Source of the DNA: Coprinellus micaceus
Taxonomy: Eukaryota > Basidiomycota > Agaricomycetes > Agaricales > Psathyrellaceae
Reading direction: 5' to 3'
DNA length: 64,000 bases
Assembly (NCBI GenBank): GCA_951394405.1
Contig: OX596338.1
Location: 4,526,001-4,590,000, forward strand
The notes under the pieces were generated by a model. The model saw only the letters and a list, made by a program, of their open reading frames with translations. It did not search any database and had not been told where the DNA came from. This document shows positions 36,963 to 48,784 of the stretch, piece after piece. A program made the position numbers and the translations under genes. Position 1 is the stretch's first letter. Each line of letters begins with the position of its first letter.

Positions 36963-36999
36963 TGGGCGAGCGAGCGTTTGGGTTATTGAGTGAGGCGCA

Positions 37000-38850
37000 G
37001 TTTAGGGTTAGGGCAGGATGGGATCTGGAGGTGGAGAGTTAGTAAGGAGCTAGGGGGAAAGAAGGAAAACGCACCTCTCTGACGACAGACTAACCCAGGT
37101 CTTTAACGAACCAGGGGAGGCCCCTCGTTATAACCGAGACCTCCACTTCTCTTCCTAATCTTCGTTCCTCCGTCCTTTGGTTTCTCTCTCCCCTCTCCGC
37201 TTCTCTTCTCTCCCACCTCGCGTCCCTCCTGCCTTTGGTTCCCACTCCCAAATCCAACGCCGATTCCGATATACGAGCCTGCCGCCGGCGGGGATTGGGC
37301 AGGCATGGCGTTCGATCGATTACGAGTTTTCCCCGTATTACAGGGGCGTCCGAACGGAGTTCGCGTCTCGAAATCATGGCGCCGAGTGAGCGCAAGTGAA
37401 TCGAAGCGTCGTCGGGGGCCAGAGAAGAAGATGGGACGGCGTCGTGAACGGATTGGTGGTCGGAGAGCAAGATGCGGCCCGCACAGACCATCTCATTTAT
37501 CCCGTTGGGGACAGTGCGGAGATAAGATGATGCCGTGCGGTACTCCCGATACGCGTCATCGGCCGTTCCTCCTTGGCCCCTACCATCGTTCCCAAGTCCC
37601 TTCTCAGTCGCCCGATCACGTTCGTATGTATCGTTCAAAGTCTCGGCGACTCATCACACCCGTTTTCGGCCTACACCACAACGCGATTCTTAGTGTACCT
37701 CTAGGGTTTGTCAGGCTTCCTCGCCTCCGTCCCCTTCCTCATCTTGTCTTGGAAACGTCGATCCTGCTTATGGCGGTCGCCCACGACGAACTCAAGGGAC
37801 TCTCTCACCGACTATGCATTCCTTGGGGTCGTGCAGGTGTTGCGGCACGGTGCTCGAGCTAAAGTATGCCCTTACCAACGTGAACGGGCGATTAATAACT
37901 GGAATCATCCTCCCTCTTCCCCGTATTGGTCTCCCCGTCTATCGCCGGCGCGGTCCACATCGACTTTTGACTGAACGCCTCTATTTGGATGGCAATGGCC
38001 TCGGCGACATTCACCCGCTATCCTTCTCGCTCTCAGAGACTCCCCTCTACATTAGTCCGCGAACCTATGTCGGCCGTTGCGAACGAATCCCCGGCGAACC
38101 CACAACCTTGCATCCTTGACGCTACGTGGTCATCCTGAACGGATCCGCTGCTCTCCATTCGGTCGCCGGTTCAACGCAGTCTCGAGCTCGGGGGATGCTT
38201 TCTCACGAGATTCTGGCACTATCTAGTCGCGAATCCGCCACCCGTCCCACTGAGCGCTTGGTTTGAGCAAGTTGGGTAGAGCGGGGACGAAGTCGGAAGG
38301 GGTGTTTGGTCCTAGACTGGATGAGGACATCGAAGTACGTACGTATCTCTTCGCTCGTTCTCTAGATTCCCTCCTCCCTTCATTACACCCACGTACACCC
38401 AACCCACCATTCGCCTCGGATGCACTTTGCCTTTCGTTTTCACTTCCCCCTTCGTTCGGTTCTTTCCCCCTCTTTCGTTCTTCGCTCGCTTCGACCTTCC
38501 CCACTCCTGATCGTTTCATTTACAGTGTCAACCCAGCACATAGACGTTCACGTTCTCCACCCACAAACCCTCTCCACCTTTGACTCCCGCATCATACACC
38601 CATTTCCTTCTTCGTTCGTGTTTGGATTGTAGTTCTCTCGACCAGCACCAAGGCCTTCGCTTTCCGTCTCGTTCCCTCCTCTTTTCCTTTACCCCCTCGT
38701 TCGCATTTCTTCTTCTGTCTCCCGTCCTCCGTCCCCCTTCCTCATTCCCCCAATCTCTCCGAGTCGCTGCCAACGCCCTTCACTTCCAGAACCCACAATC
38801 CTTCAAATCCGAACGCCGGACACTTCTACCAGTGTGGTGAACGAGAGCAA
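37000..38850. other. No supported gene
   Basis: Long frames exist (for example minus 37090-37638, Arg/Glu-rich), but they look compositional rather than coding and carry no motif. Confidence 0.35.
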
Positions 38851-38880
38851 GGGGGAGATCGTCCTGGTACGATCTCCCCC
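38851..38880. repeat. Perfect 12-bp inverted repeat (hairpin), 6-nt loop
   Basis: GGGGGAGATCGT, then cctggt, then ACGATCTCCCCC. The stem has no mismatch. It lies at the start of a block whose diverged relative near 39800 (gaggagatcgaacttgtg) does not form the hairpin. Confidence 0.9.
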
Positions 38881-39699
38881 GGTGCCGTGGAGATGCTTGG
38901 AAGGCGAGCGCTGTTTCTTTCTGTTCGGGTTCAGTACATAGGGGAGATATTCGGCGTTTTGCTGTGTCGAACCGAGATCTTTATGTGCCCGCTACGAAGC
39001 GTGGGGCGTTTCGGTTCAGGGATGTCCAGGCTCCAGTTTCCTGTGCTCGCCTTTCAGTTTATCCAGACCTACGTTGAGTGCGCGCTCACCTTCATGGCTT
39101 TGAGCGTCGTTGAACGGCCCGCCGTTCGAATGTCCAACTCCATCATCACTTCCTGTCTCCATTTGCGGCGCTGACTCTTTGACACTAGGTCCGAGCCTCG
39201 TCCTTCCGTTCGCGTTGGGAGAATGCTGAATAGATGTAACCTGAGCTCGTTATCCCTCCCATCTCCAAGGTTCGTGCTTATTCTCGCTTTCCCTCTCATT
39301 CACTCCGTCAAGGCCCCGCGGTTCCTCCAGTACTGTGTACTGGGTCAATGTATCTACACGCAGGGTTGTTTCCCAGCACTCCTTACCAGGATATGATTGG
39401 CGTATTCACCTCTTTCTCTCCTTCCCCGTTCCTTTCCTTCCTCATCGACTGCGGTATTGATATGATACAGGGGTGTTTTAGGAAGCCGGAGGGCGTTTGG
39501 GGAGGCTGAGAAGTGAGGTGTCCGTCATTTTCACTGCAGGGTTAACTCACAGCCCATCCTCGCCTGGAGGCCTCTTCGTCGACCAACCGTCATCGCTCGC
39601 GCTCTAGCTTCGCGCTGCTGGGAATGTTGTTGGTCTCCGTCGTGGGGTCGGACGACCACTGCACTCCCTTCCAACTTCGCTCAATAGGGTGCCCTGGTC

Positions 39700-40038
39700 G
39701 TGAGGTCTCGAATCTCTGCTAACGCTCATACCTTCCAGATCTCCCAACAGTTCGAACCAAACCCGATATGCTTGCGCCTCAGGGAAGTGAATGAGAGCAA
39801 CTTGAGCAAGGAGGAGATCGAACTTGTGTGTTTCCTCCTCGGTCTGGCGGTGCAGTTTGGAAGGCCGGTGTGGTTTCTTTTAGTTTATATCGAAGGGGTG
39901 GAAGGGGAATTGGACATTTCTCCGAGTCAAATTGAGATCCCTAAGTCGTTGGTATCTACTGCACACGGGAGCTTCATTTCTGAGGTGTTCAAGCCCATGC
40001 CATCTGTCCTCAGCACATCGGGTAAGTCAAGCCTTTGA
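39700..40038 (+). CDS. Possible exon of an unknown gene
   Basis: An open frame with coding-like composition (NESNLSKEEIELVCFLLGLA, FGRPVWFLLVYIEGVEGELD). A decayed relative lies at 38840-39000. No motif, no clear start, and it is cut off by the 485-bp insertion at 40059. Low certainty. Confidence 0.25.
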   Translation: MRSRISANAHTFQISQQFEPNPICLRLREVNESNLSKEEIELVCFLLGLAVQFGRPVWFLLVYIEGVEGELDISPSQIEIPKSLVSTAHGSFISEVFKPMPSVLSTSGKSSL

Positions 40039-40058
40039 GAGTCGTTGAGCGGCTCCCC

Positions 40059-40543
40059 GTGTGGAGATGCCTGCGCGCCTGAGCGCAGACATCACCAACT
40101 ACCATATCGGGTAGCGAGCGCCAGACGTCAGCACCCGTGCGATAGGCGCCGTACCCTACATCCCCGGTGAGCGACAGCCCGATCTTTTCCCATGTCAACA
40201 CTATCTTCCTATTGTCCTGTCATGTGTATCAGCGTGCCGAGATCCGTTGGACAAAGCAACGGATCTCGGACATCTCCGTAGCTTGTTGCCTCGGTTGCGA
40301 GTGTGCTCCCGCACTCTCTCATATAGCGTACGGTTTAGGTTTCGATTTCTTTAGCTTATGCTCCCTCCTCTCGTTCCCCTCGTTGTTGCCCCACTCGTAA
40401 TTCGTCCCCACCTCCCTCGTTTCAACAGTTTCTATTCATCTATCTATCTAATACACTCGTTCCCTTCCCATCCTCCGCGCGTCCCGGACTCGAGAGAGCC
40501 TCGAACCCCTTTCGCACTACCGAGAGTCACCGTCCTCTCTACA
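40059..40543 (+). mobile_element. 485-bp mobile or duplicated segment, copy 1
   Basis: Begins GTGTGGAGATGCCTGCGCG and ends CCGTCCTCTCTACA. It is nearly identical, in inverted orientation, to 62574-62090. It interrupts a block that is continuous at 39.1 kb and is flanked by ccc on both sides (40056-40058 and 40544-40546), consistent with a 3-bp target duplication or microhomology. It contains a perfect 12-bp hairpin (40237-40248/40258-40269, 9-nt loop) and a tctatctatcta run. No ORF of its own is convincing. Confidence 0.85.
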
Positions 40544-41099
40544 CCCGTCCGATCTTCCCTCTTCTTGCTCGTCTCTCTTCTCAGTTTGTGGCGCTGAAAC
40601 TTTGATTCTAGGTCCGAGTCTCCCTCCGTCGTTCCCTTGGCGCGGATGCCGAATGGGTGAAACCCAACCTCGTTGATGGGGCGATTGTGTTGAGGTAGGT
40701 CGTTGAGGTCTTTGGTTTCCTGCTTTAGTGCTTTGCCTTTTGTCACTCATTCTCCCTCCCTGTACCACCACCGCGATCCCTTGTCTACGCTCATTTGTTC
40801 CCGGTTCTTCGTCCTCCCCCCGCACGCTCTCCGTCCCTTCGTCGTTCGTTATCGTCGTAAATACCCCTTCGTTCGTTTATTTGTCCTTACATACGCAGGG
40901 TTCCACTATCCGTATACCTCATTCTTTCATCTATATCCACTCTTGCCTTACCATTCGTTTAATGGAGCACGTCCTCTTGGCGTGCAGCATGGGTCGGTCG
41001 TTGTCTTGTCTGTGCCTCACGCGGCGTGAGTCTCTTATTTCTCCAAACGCTTGCAAACACAGGAGAATGGCATCGTAGATATCTACCAACTAAACACTG

Positions 41100-42840
41100 T
41101 CGGGCAGCCCGGGGTTTGCCATTATACAAGAATAGGTCAGCGCTCTCTCCAACGGTGTTCAAAGGCCTTCTCTACTGGGACTATCGGAACGCTAGGAGCT
41201 GCCTAAGGCGAGCATTGCTGCACCTCATAAGGGTGTAGGACTCATCGGGATGCGATACTTCAAAGTGACGTTGAATCTTTTGAAGGAAGTCAGGGTCATA
41301 CTCAAAGAAAGCTGCATACGCAGGGATCCTAAGCGACCTGGGAAACCATCAGTTTGCGGCTACTGGCACTCAAGCTGCAACGCACTCGCACATCCCACAT
41401 TCCAGTAATTTAGTTCCCAGGAACCGGTTCATCACGACCTCGTTCATCTCCACCCTCCACCACAGGTAAACACTCGATTCTGAAACTGGGTTGCGTTAGA
41501 GTATGTAGAGCGAAACGAGCAGATACAATACCTCCAGACATTGCCACTACGTGGCATATAAATCTCTCTTGTGATTGGAGGGGAGCCCCTGACTGGTGCT
41601 AGCGGTGGTCTTCCTGTTGTCTGAAGGCCTGGCGAGATGCAGCAGAGTGGACGGCCTTGATGTGTTGCCTGTGGATCTCTGCTCCTGTTGTGCTCGAAGT
41701 AGGATTACGCTGGTGGCAGCTGTCCACGGCAGGTGGCATCACGTGCAAGCCCTTTGGCATCGTGGGGACTTCCAGTGATGGATGAAATGTTCTGGTGTTG
41801 CGGAGAGGTGATTGTGATGTGGCGCTACTTTTGGCGGCCTTAGAGGGACGGCGCTCGCCTTGAATGGGCCGACGACTGACATCACTGACGACGGCCTCGA
41901 TCTCCCTCGGTTCTATCCGCCGCATTCTGACTCTTTCACTTCCGTTGCCCACACCCGGATCGACCTCTCGACTTTCCTAGCCCAGTACGGAACCTCGAAG
42001 CTCGAACGTCACCATCTCTTCGAGCTACTCCTCGACGTCTAATCACACAGTACGAACTCGCGAACGCTAAAAGCGCCATCTCGTCGAACCACGCCTATTC
42101 GACGACGACTATTGCTTACATAGCAAGGGTGTCTACGCTTGCTTCGCGTTCTCGATCTCGATCTCCCTGTCTCTCTCTCCTTACACACCCACGGACTCGA
42201 ACTGATAATCGAGGTCGGAACCATGCCCACCGTGTCCCACCCCCTCTTTCGAACCCAAAGCATCTCAGCTCCCATTTGAAACCTCGTACCCCTGCACCCC
42301 ACGAACTGCATGAACTTGCATTTGCGACTGATGTGGGTTAAGGCGAAAAGACAAATTCGAGCGCCGGCGGGCGAGGATGTCCCTGGATCGAATGGATGGA
42401 TGGATAGGGATGGATGTTTGGGGAGCAGAAGGACGGGTGAAATGGATCCAGAAAAGGCGATAGATGGTTCCGCCAAGAGGAAATGTGGAGGTGGAGGAAC
42501 TTACTCGGGAATTGATGGTGCCGTGGCGAAATCGGCCAGGTCGTCGACCTCGCGCTCTGCCTCGCCGTTCTTTCTTTCCCGACTCGGCATTCATCATCAT
42601 CTCGACCTTGGTTTCCACATTGGTCTAGCCGTTCCGATGCGGCCAGCTCATGGAAGGCCGATAACGCGTACGACTTCGCCAGCTCGATGAGAACGAGCTA
42701 CGGACCATCGCATTGACTGCGCCTTAACGAAGGGGGGTTTGGAGGTCCTTAGCATTTGTGATGGGATGGACGCATATGCGAAGATAGAATCCGGAGGGAA
42801 CGGTTGGTTGTGCAAGGAGCCGGAATCGACAATGCGCTAG
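41100..42840. other. No supported gene
   Basis: Frames at 41599-41952 (minus) and 41860-42042 (plus) have no motif and overlap each other. No introns or family signals seen. Confidence 0.35.
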
Positions 42841-42847
42841 AAGCTGG

Positions 42848-42908
42848 AGGATGTGCGAGGTGGTGTGGAGATGTGCGAGGTGGTGTGGAGATGTGCGAGG
42901 AGGCGCAG
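42848..42908. repeat. 20-bp minisatellite, three copies
   Basis: gatgtgcgaggtggtgtgga occurs twice exactly in tandem, followed by a third partial copy gatgtgcgaggaggcg. The surroundings are purine-rich. Confidence 0.92.
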
Positions 42909-42966
42909 GTGAGGACAGTGAGTATGACTGCGGTGGTATGGGCTTGAGAGAGGCAGTCCAAACGCG

Positions 42967-45900
42967 ATGGCCGACGTCGATTCGGACCTCGTCGATTCGA
43001 GCATGTGCATCTGCGCCGAGGAAAGGTTAGAGGAAAGGAGAAGTAGGCGTTGGGCGTTGAACCCCGACCTGCCTTCTTCGTTTGGGGACCATGAATACCC
43101 ACTTCAGCCCCATGTCCCAAATCGAAGCCGATCGGGAACCTGCGGCCGAGGTCGGTGTCTGCGGCAGCTCATCTTCGAGGTTGCGATGGAGGCGAGAACT
43201 TGGTTTCTTCTTCGCTGAGTGTTTGACTTGGAGTTCGAGGAGTCTCTCTGGCTTGTAACCCTCTTTAATGTTCCATTGGAAATCTTGGGGGAGAATTCAT
43301 TCACGGGAGAGGCTCTCATCGAGCTAGTTCAACAACTAGAAAGCGCAGCGTTTAAAGGGTTAGTTGGCGTGGAACTGGGGCATTTATCGCCAGACACTGA
43401 CGCAAGATAAACTAGCTGTTCACAGTTCCTCGTTACGATTACAACTATGGCCGACATTGAGCGAGGGGATCTCCACATACTCCCTGGGAATAGAGGTGCG
43501 GCGAGCCTCTCTGATGTGAGTATTGGCCTATAAGTTTGTCCTATCTTCTATGGAACGACGGCTAACGCGAAAACAGGTCCCCAACTATATCTTTCCCCCG
43601 TGTCTGGAGGTCATCCTACGTCTTCTTCGACGTCGCTGTTCCCAAACGACGTGGATGTTACGACTTTACCTTTCATTATCCTGCTCTTTCGACCTCTTGC
43701 AATAAAGCAAAACAGTTCAATTCAAAGTACGTCGACATATAGATACATGGATGAAACGAGACTATTTGTCACTCGACGAAGGTTAAATGGAACGAAATGA
43801 AATTCCCGAGCAGCAGCTCATGGGCGGCGTCGAAGCTGGAATGCAGAAAGTGAAGTCGTGGTGAGGGGCTTGGTGACGATAGTGCGAGGAGCGGCTGGTG
43901 AAGGAGGTCAACGGGGAAAGGGAGGATGACGACTGGGGCAGGCACCCCTGTGATTGCCTTGCGTGGTGATAAGCGAGATGACCGGGGATCGAGTGGATAG
44001 GCTGGCGGCGACGGAGACTCGATCAGCGAGAAGCTAGGGGCGAAAGACGTTGTTGACGAAGGCGTCGGTGCGTGGAATGGGTTGGTCGTTGTCGTGGAGA
44101 GGCGTATCAACATGCTGAGGACACTGACATGGTGTGCGGCGTTGGTAGGGCGTGCCCGGCGCGAAGTCGAGGTGCCGAGGGCACGCGGATTCATTGAATT
44201 GGGTGAAGTGGGGAGCGACGAACGGGTTTTGGAGACGGAAGTTGGTGTCAAAAGACTAGGACGTTGGCAGGGGAAACGGAGTGCGATTGAAGGGTGAACA
44301 TTGAGGGGCATCAAGGGAAGCGGCGGTGCGCGTGTATGGCGCAGACGTGTTGGGGGGAAGTGGATGTTGGGGTGAATTGAAGCGAGCGGTGGAGTCATCG
44401 GAGTGTGTCGGCAGGTGGAACGAGGGCCAAAGAAACTTTTGTCAGCGACTCAAGACGAACGAAAAGCGGGAATATACTGACAAGGTCAAGTGGTACACCG
44501 TCGGTCCAAACGCGGATGAACGGTGGCAGGGTCCGAGGAAATGGGTGACGGTAGATCGAGGAGCCCTCGATGAATCGGGGCATTGGGCGTTGACCTGGTC
44601 CTTGTACGCGAGTACGGCGCGATCTTCCTGGACCCTGTCAGATGTCGAGGTGAAATGAGAAGGGGGGATCGAAAGGAGACGCGACGATGAAGTGGAGGCG
44701 GGTATGGGTAAACGGGGAGAATGCGGGTGTTTAGAATGACGGCGGAATGGAAACGTAGGTCCCCAGGAAAGGGGAACGGAGGGGGTAGTGGGAATCAGCG
44801 GACATGTATATCCGCGCGCAGGGAACCCGGAAACGGCGCAAGTATGGGGGGAATGAAGAGAGGCGAAAAAGAGAGTAGAAAGAAGAGGGAGGGAGGTGAA
44901 AGGGGGTAGTTGGACAACCGGTGGGGGTCGACGTAGTACGAAAGGGAGGAGGGCGTCTAATTCGCGGCGCCGGATCGATTCGACCATCGTTGAATGGGAA
45001 TCGGCAGTGGGCGGGCGTCCATGAGCGGAACGTGGGCGCTTGAGTCCCTGGAACCGCGCATCGGCGCAGCAGAGTCCAGTGTCGCCGTATGAGCGAGATC
45101 CACGCTCATTGAAACGGGGTAGGAGGTTGGGTCTGTGAGCCGGCGCGTTTGAAAACGCCGTGCCCGATGTTTCTATTATGAAGGGAATGAACGTTATTAG
45201 CGACGATGTAAATGTATACGACCTACCGGGACGTCGAACCCTCCACCCGCCGCTAGCCCAGCCTCTCCTACTCCGTGGTGATGGTCGTTAATCAAGAGGC
45301 AAGCGCCCAAGATTGATCGATGACGCACGCTGGGCGGAGGTTTAAGCTCTCGGCAACTCCCGCACAGGGATGAGGAGGAGGTATTCGAGTACTGGAGGGT
45401 GTGCAAGGTGGTGTCCTGGGATAGCAGAGGGTGCCGGAGAATGACCGTATCAACGCACTATCGGTTTAGGAATCGATGTGAGGCAAACACGCTTTCCATA
45501 TGGCGCTCTTCACGCCCATGGGAGGTTTCGACCGAGCGACCGTCAAGTTGACAGGTTGGAGTTCCGAGGAACGCATCGAATGAATGAGCCGTAGAAAATA
45601 GACGCCGCAACTGTTCTGCAGTCGTGTGCCACCCCATGTCAAGTTTGTCCTAGGTACCGAGTGTACCGGTGAAGGAGAGATCCTGTGCGAACTTGCGTTT
45701 GCGTATCGAGTTGAACGATCATCGCGCACATTGGATAGTGATCTGTACTGGGGTAGTTTTCAATATCCAACGCAAATGGCGAACCATTGTATTCATAGTA
45801 ACGTCCGCTCGGCGTTGAACTTATTGATGAGGACTCGAGAGCGGCAGTCTTTCAAGCGAGGTACGTAGTCACTTTACCTTCATTCAGTTCACGTTCATAT

Positions 45901-46700
45901 TAGCATACGCCTTTCGATTTGATTCAAGCGCCAATTACCTCGCCTGCTTACACTATGGCTTCCCCTGCCATATTTCTAGTAGCTGGGCCGTAGACGCCAA
46001 GGTGAGTTCGTACTCGCAGTGGTCCACGCGACATTCGCGCCGAGTACGATAAGGGTGGCGTACGAAGCTCGATCCTTGTTTATACAGGGACTTCAAGCAC
46101 CCGAGCGCATTGAGTGGCCGCATAGGTGGTGTTTTGGACTAATATTATAAACGCGAGGATGCTTACAGTCACCCCAAGCGGCTGGATATTCTCTTATCTT
46201 CATCGTCCCCTCGCTCAAAGTGCCTCTTGCGACCTCGCAAACCTCCGCTCCCCTCAACTTGCCTCCGATACATTCGCCACACGTTTAGGATGTGTCTACA
46301 AAGTAGAATACCTCGAAAAACGTGGTCTCCGTGGGTGCGTCCCAGTAAAGTAAGTATTAATTCGTCTATACAAGTTAGAATGCGTGGTCACAACTCCATT
46401 CATTTCCTGAGGCCCTCCGTTGGGCGTTCCAAAGGTGCTCCCGTGTCAGCCGTGGACTACTTTCGGTCGGCGGTTGGGTCGTTCGTTGGGCGTGACGCAA
46501 GGTAGGCGGCCCCCTCAGGGAGCTGTGGGGTGAGTCCATCGAAGCCAAAGGGCGGAGGATCTCTAGCGAGCCCGCAGATACTTGCTACGATCAGTACGGT
46601 GAGTACTGGTTTATTTAATTCGAGGTTATGAATACTGGCATAATCAATCAACCCCCGCCGCGATTGACCCATGGGCGGCTAGCCAACCCGCGTTGAACAA
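42967..46700. other. Region with scattered coding-like fragments but no complete gene
   Basis: Short plus frames with some coding character occur at 43219-43410 (LALIELVQQLE-like; true text EALIELVQQLESAAFKGLVG), 43455-43522 (MADIERGDLHILPGNRGAAS, then a GTGAGT donor), 45626-45868 (ILCELAFAYRVERSSRTLDS) and 46126-46352 (ending CVPVK at a GTAAGT donor). None matches a family I know and they do not join into one gene. They may be relics. Confidence 0.3.
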
Positions 46701-46703
46701 AAG

Positions 46704-47978
46704 CCCGACGGCATTTGATTAAATGATCCCCTGTTATACGAGGGTCAAATGATTAATTGTGTCATGTTTAAACACAGCTGTTTAAACAGTTTCCCGTGTG
46801 GTGCGTAATTGCCAGATGCGAGTGTTTTGATTCCATTTAAACAGTAGTCGAATGGCAGGCTCCCCCTGCCTAGCACAGCGTTTAAACGGTTCCAGCAATC
46901 CGTGGCAATTAATCGAAGTGTAGATGTTTAAACACTCAATTAAACAATTCTTGAAGCTATATAAATACGTGGATGTGTACAGGAGAACAGACGTAACTAA
47001 ACACGGGGGGAACGAGCATTGGGAGAGGGGAACAGAGAGGAAAAGCAAGGCCCCACCATCGAAGGTCGAGAGGGGCGTCATCCAGAGCCTGAACAACCCC
47101 TGCAGCTGGCTCTGTGAAGAGCAAAAGTCCAACGAGAGCGTCGAAGTTGGAAATCGAGCTCGTTTAATCAGGTGGGATCCTGTTTAAACGGAGCTCGAAT
47201 ACCCCTGATGGGGCCAACCCGATCTCCGACGACACAAGTCCCGACGCACCAATCCCTGCAAGTCCCTCAACACCAAGTCCGGTGGTGGTGGTTGAGGGGA
47301 GAGAGGGGGATGGAGCGTTCTGGCAGACGCAACGGTCTTATATATTCGCCAGCTGTTTGGCTGATCCAAACAGTCGCGTCGCGTTCCCAAAATCACGAGT
47401 TGAGTTTGTTGAACGGAAACAAATACTGCAAAGCATGGCACGCTCGGCCAAGCCTTGGCCGGTGATAAATATGGGGAGACATTGCGTGTCCGCCCCCAAC
47501 TTTCTTTCTTCCCTTTCCCACTGTGCCGGCAGTGGAGAGGGGACTTGGAGGTTAGCGACCTCGCCCTCAATGTGCGAGACGAGGTGGCCATGGCGGTGAT
47601 GCGCGAGATAGGGGTTCGGGCTCCGATTTAATCAGTGATTAATCGGGCTTCGCACCCCTCCTCTCAAGGCCCTCCCGACACGCTCACTTCGGGTACTCGG
47701 CTCACAGGCCATTTACTATTCACGCATGTCCTGATAATAGAAATTAGTGTTCCATTTACTCTAACCTGGGTCTCTCCACGTCCGCGAACGTTTAAATGGT
47801 CGGTGGTGATTAAATCGTGCTTAGACCAGTCAGTTCGACGTTCAGCGCCCAGCCTCGCGAGGTTCCGCTCACACCACAAAGCATTGGTTTTGAAAGTTTA
47901 AACAGCATTGCTTAAATGCCACACATTTAATTGTTTGGCCCCGTATAACAGAGGATCATTTAAACAAATCCCATCGGG
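46704..47978. mobile_element. 1.27-kb non-autonomous inverted-repeat element with GTTTAAAC subterminal sites
   Basis: The left end reads CCCGACGGCATTTGATTAAA then TGATCCCCTGTTATACGAGG. The right end, reverse complemented, reads CCCGATGGGATTTGTTTAAA then TGATCCTCTGTTATACGGGG. Similarity continues for about 85 bp. The palindrome GTTTAAAC occurs six times (46766, 46780, 46880, 46926, 47182, 47896), with near matches at 46835, 47790 and 47958. No transposase ORF. A target duplication was not found. The right end abuts an F-box pseudogene. Confidence 0.85.
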
Positions 47979-48784
47979 TTACAGTCACCAAAGGCCGGGC
48001 CGTCGCTACACGGCTCTATGAGAAGTACCTTGGCCCAACGACTACGCATGAGTGTATATCCTCCTCTCAAAAACCGAGACTTACAGGTACTCTGTATTCG
48101 CAATGCTGAACAATGCGAGCACACACGGCGTATTTGCAACACCCCACTGCTATGCCGGGGCATCCACAGTGTAAGAAGCAATCATTCTGGGGCGGCTCAC
48201 GTTCGCGGTCCCGGGAACACCTAAATCCCAGAGAGTAACCGTCGCGAAATCACAAGAGGTCGTGGCGAGGAACCTTCCCCCTGGAACGAATCCGACGATT
48301 TGGCTGCACCGAATGCCGTTTACCGGCAGTTCAGAACCGGCCCCACCCCAAGGGGACCTCTGTAGTACGGCCATTGGGTGAACGTGGAAGGGAACGCTTT
48401 GCCCCATCGAGTGGGTCTTATAGCTGCGTTCCGGGTCTCAGAGGTCGACATGGTTGTCAGAGGGAACGCCGGAGAGAATACTCCGTATCTGCGGCACACG
48501 GACTGGAGGACTCGAGTCCGGGATGCTTTTGCGGAGAGGAAAGCATGGATAGTCTTGCATGTCTGAGATCCGACTTGGATTGAGCATCGAGCATTCATTT
48601 GAATGATGGGCGAGAGTTTACGCACCGATGAAAGTGAGAGCACGTCGATACCATCGAGGAGCTCTGCGATCTCCATCTAGATCTGGTAGGGAAGATCCAC
48701 GTCGCTGACGTTAGTATTCTCTGGAGCCTCCGGGAAAGGAGTCGCAATCAGATGAAGCGTGGAGAGGGATGGGTTAGCGCTCAT
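47979..48784 (-). pseudogene. F-box protein with beta-propeller-like repeats, N-terminal half, nonsense-mutated
   Basis: Reads MSANPSLSTLHLIATPFPEA and then DVDLPYQI, a TAG at 48679-48677, then MEIAELLDGIDVLSLSSV, which is an F-box core with a stop inside it. CAG to TAG (Gln) would explain the stop. After a GTGCGT donor, a frame with SQTCKTIHAFLSAKASRTRV matches the post-F-box helix of this family. A later frame gives VGFVPGGRFLATTSCDFATV and TLWDLGVPG, a propeller blade. The reading ends GDCNP at the terminal repeat of the 46.7-kb element, so the C-terminal half is missing here. Confidence 0.72.

Larger units (their letters stand above)
38880..41000. repeat. Diverged duplicated blocks (about 38.9-39.3 kb against 39.8-40.06 plus 40.54-41.0 kb)
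   Basis: The left block has tttgagcgtcgttgaacggc (39100) and then tttgcggcgctgactctttg (39163). The right block has tttgagagtcgttgagcggc (40034) and then tttgtggcgctgaaactttg (40584), both followed by ctaggtccgag. The two anchors are about 44 bp apart in the left block and about 526 bp apart in the right, because a 485-bp insertion interrupts the right copy. Earlier, ggaaggcgagcgctgtttctt (38899) pairs with ggaaggccggtgtggtttctt (39859). Confidence 0.85.

Noticed and set aside
37090..37638. 182-codon minus frame
   Set aside because: Strong Arg/Glu bias typical of antisense reading of pyrimidine-rich DNA; no family motif.
40010..40201. Identical ORF at 40010-40201 (minus) and 62431-62619 (plus) as a conserved protein
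   Set aside because: Identity is explained by the recent 485-bp nucleotide duplication; frames run off its edges differently.
40444..40825. Minus ORFs of about 100 codons spanning the end of the 485-bp insertion
   Set aside because: They cross an insertion boundary and the same DNA at 62 kb is read in another frame by the GMC gene.
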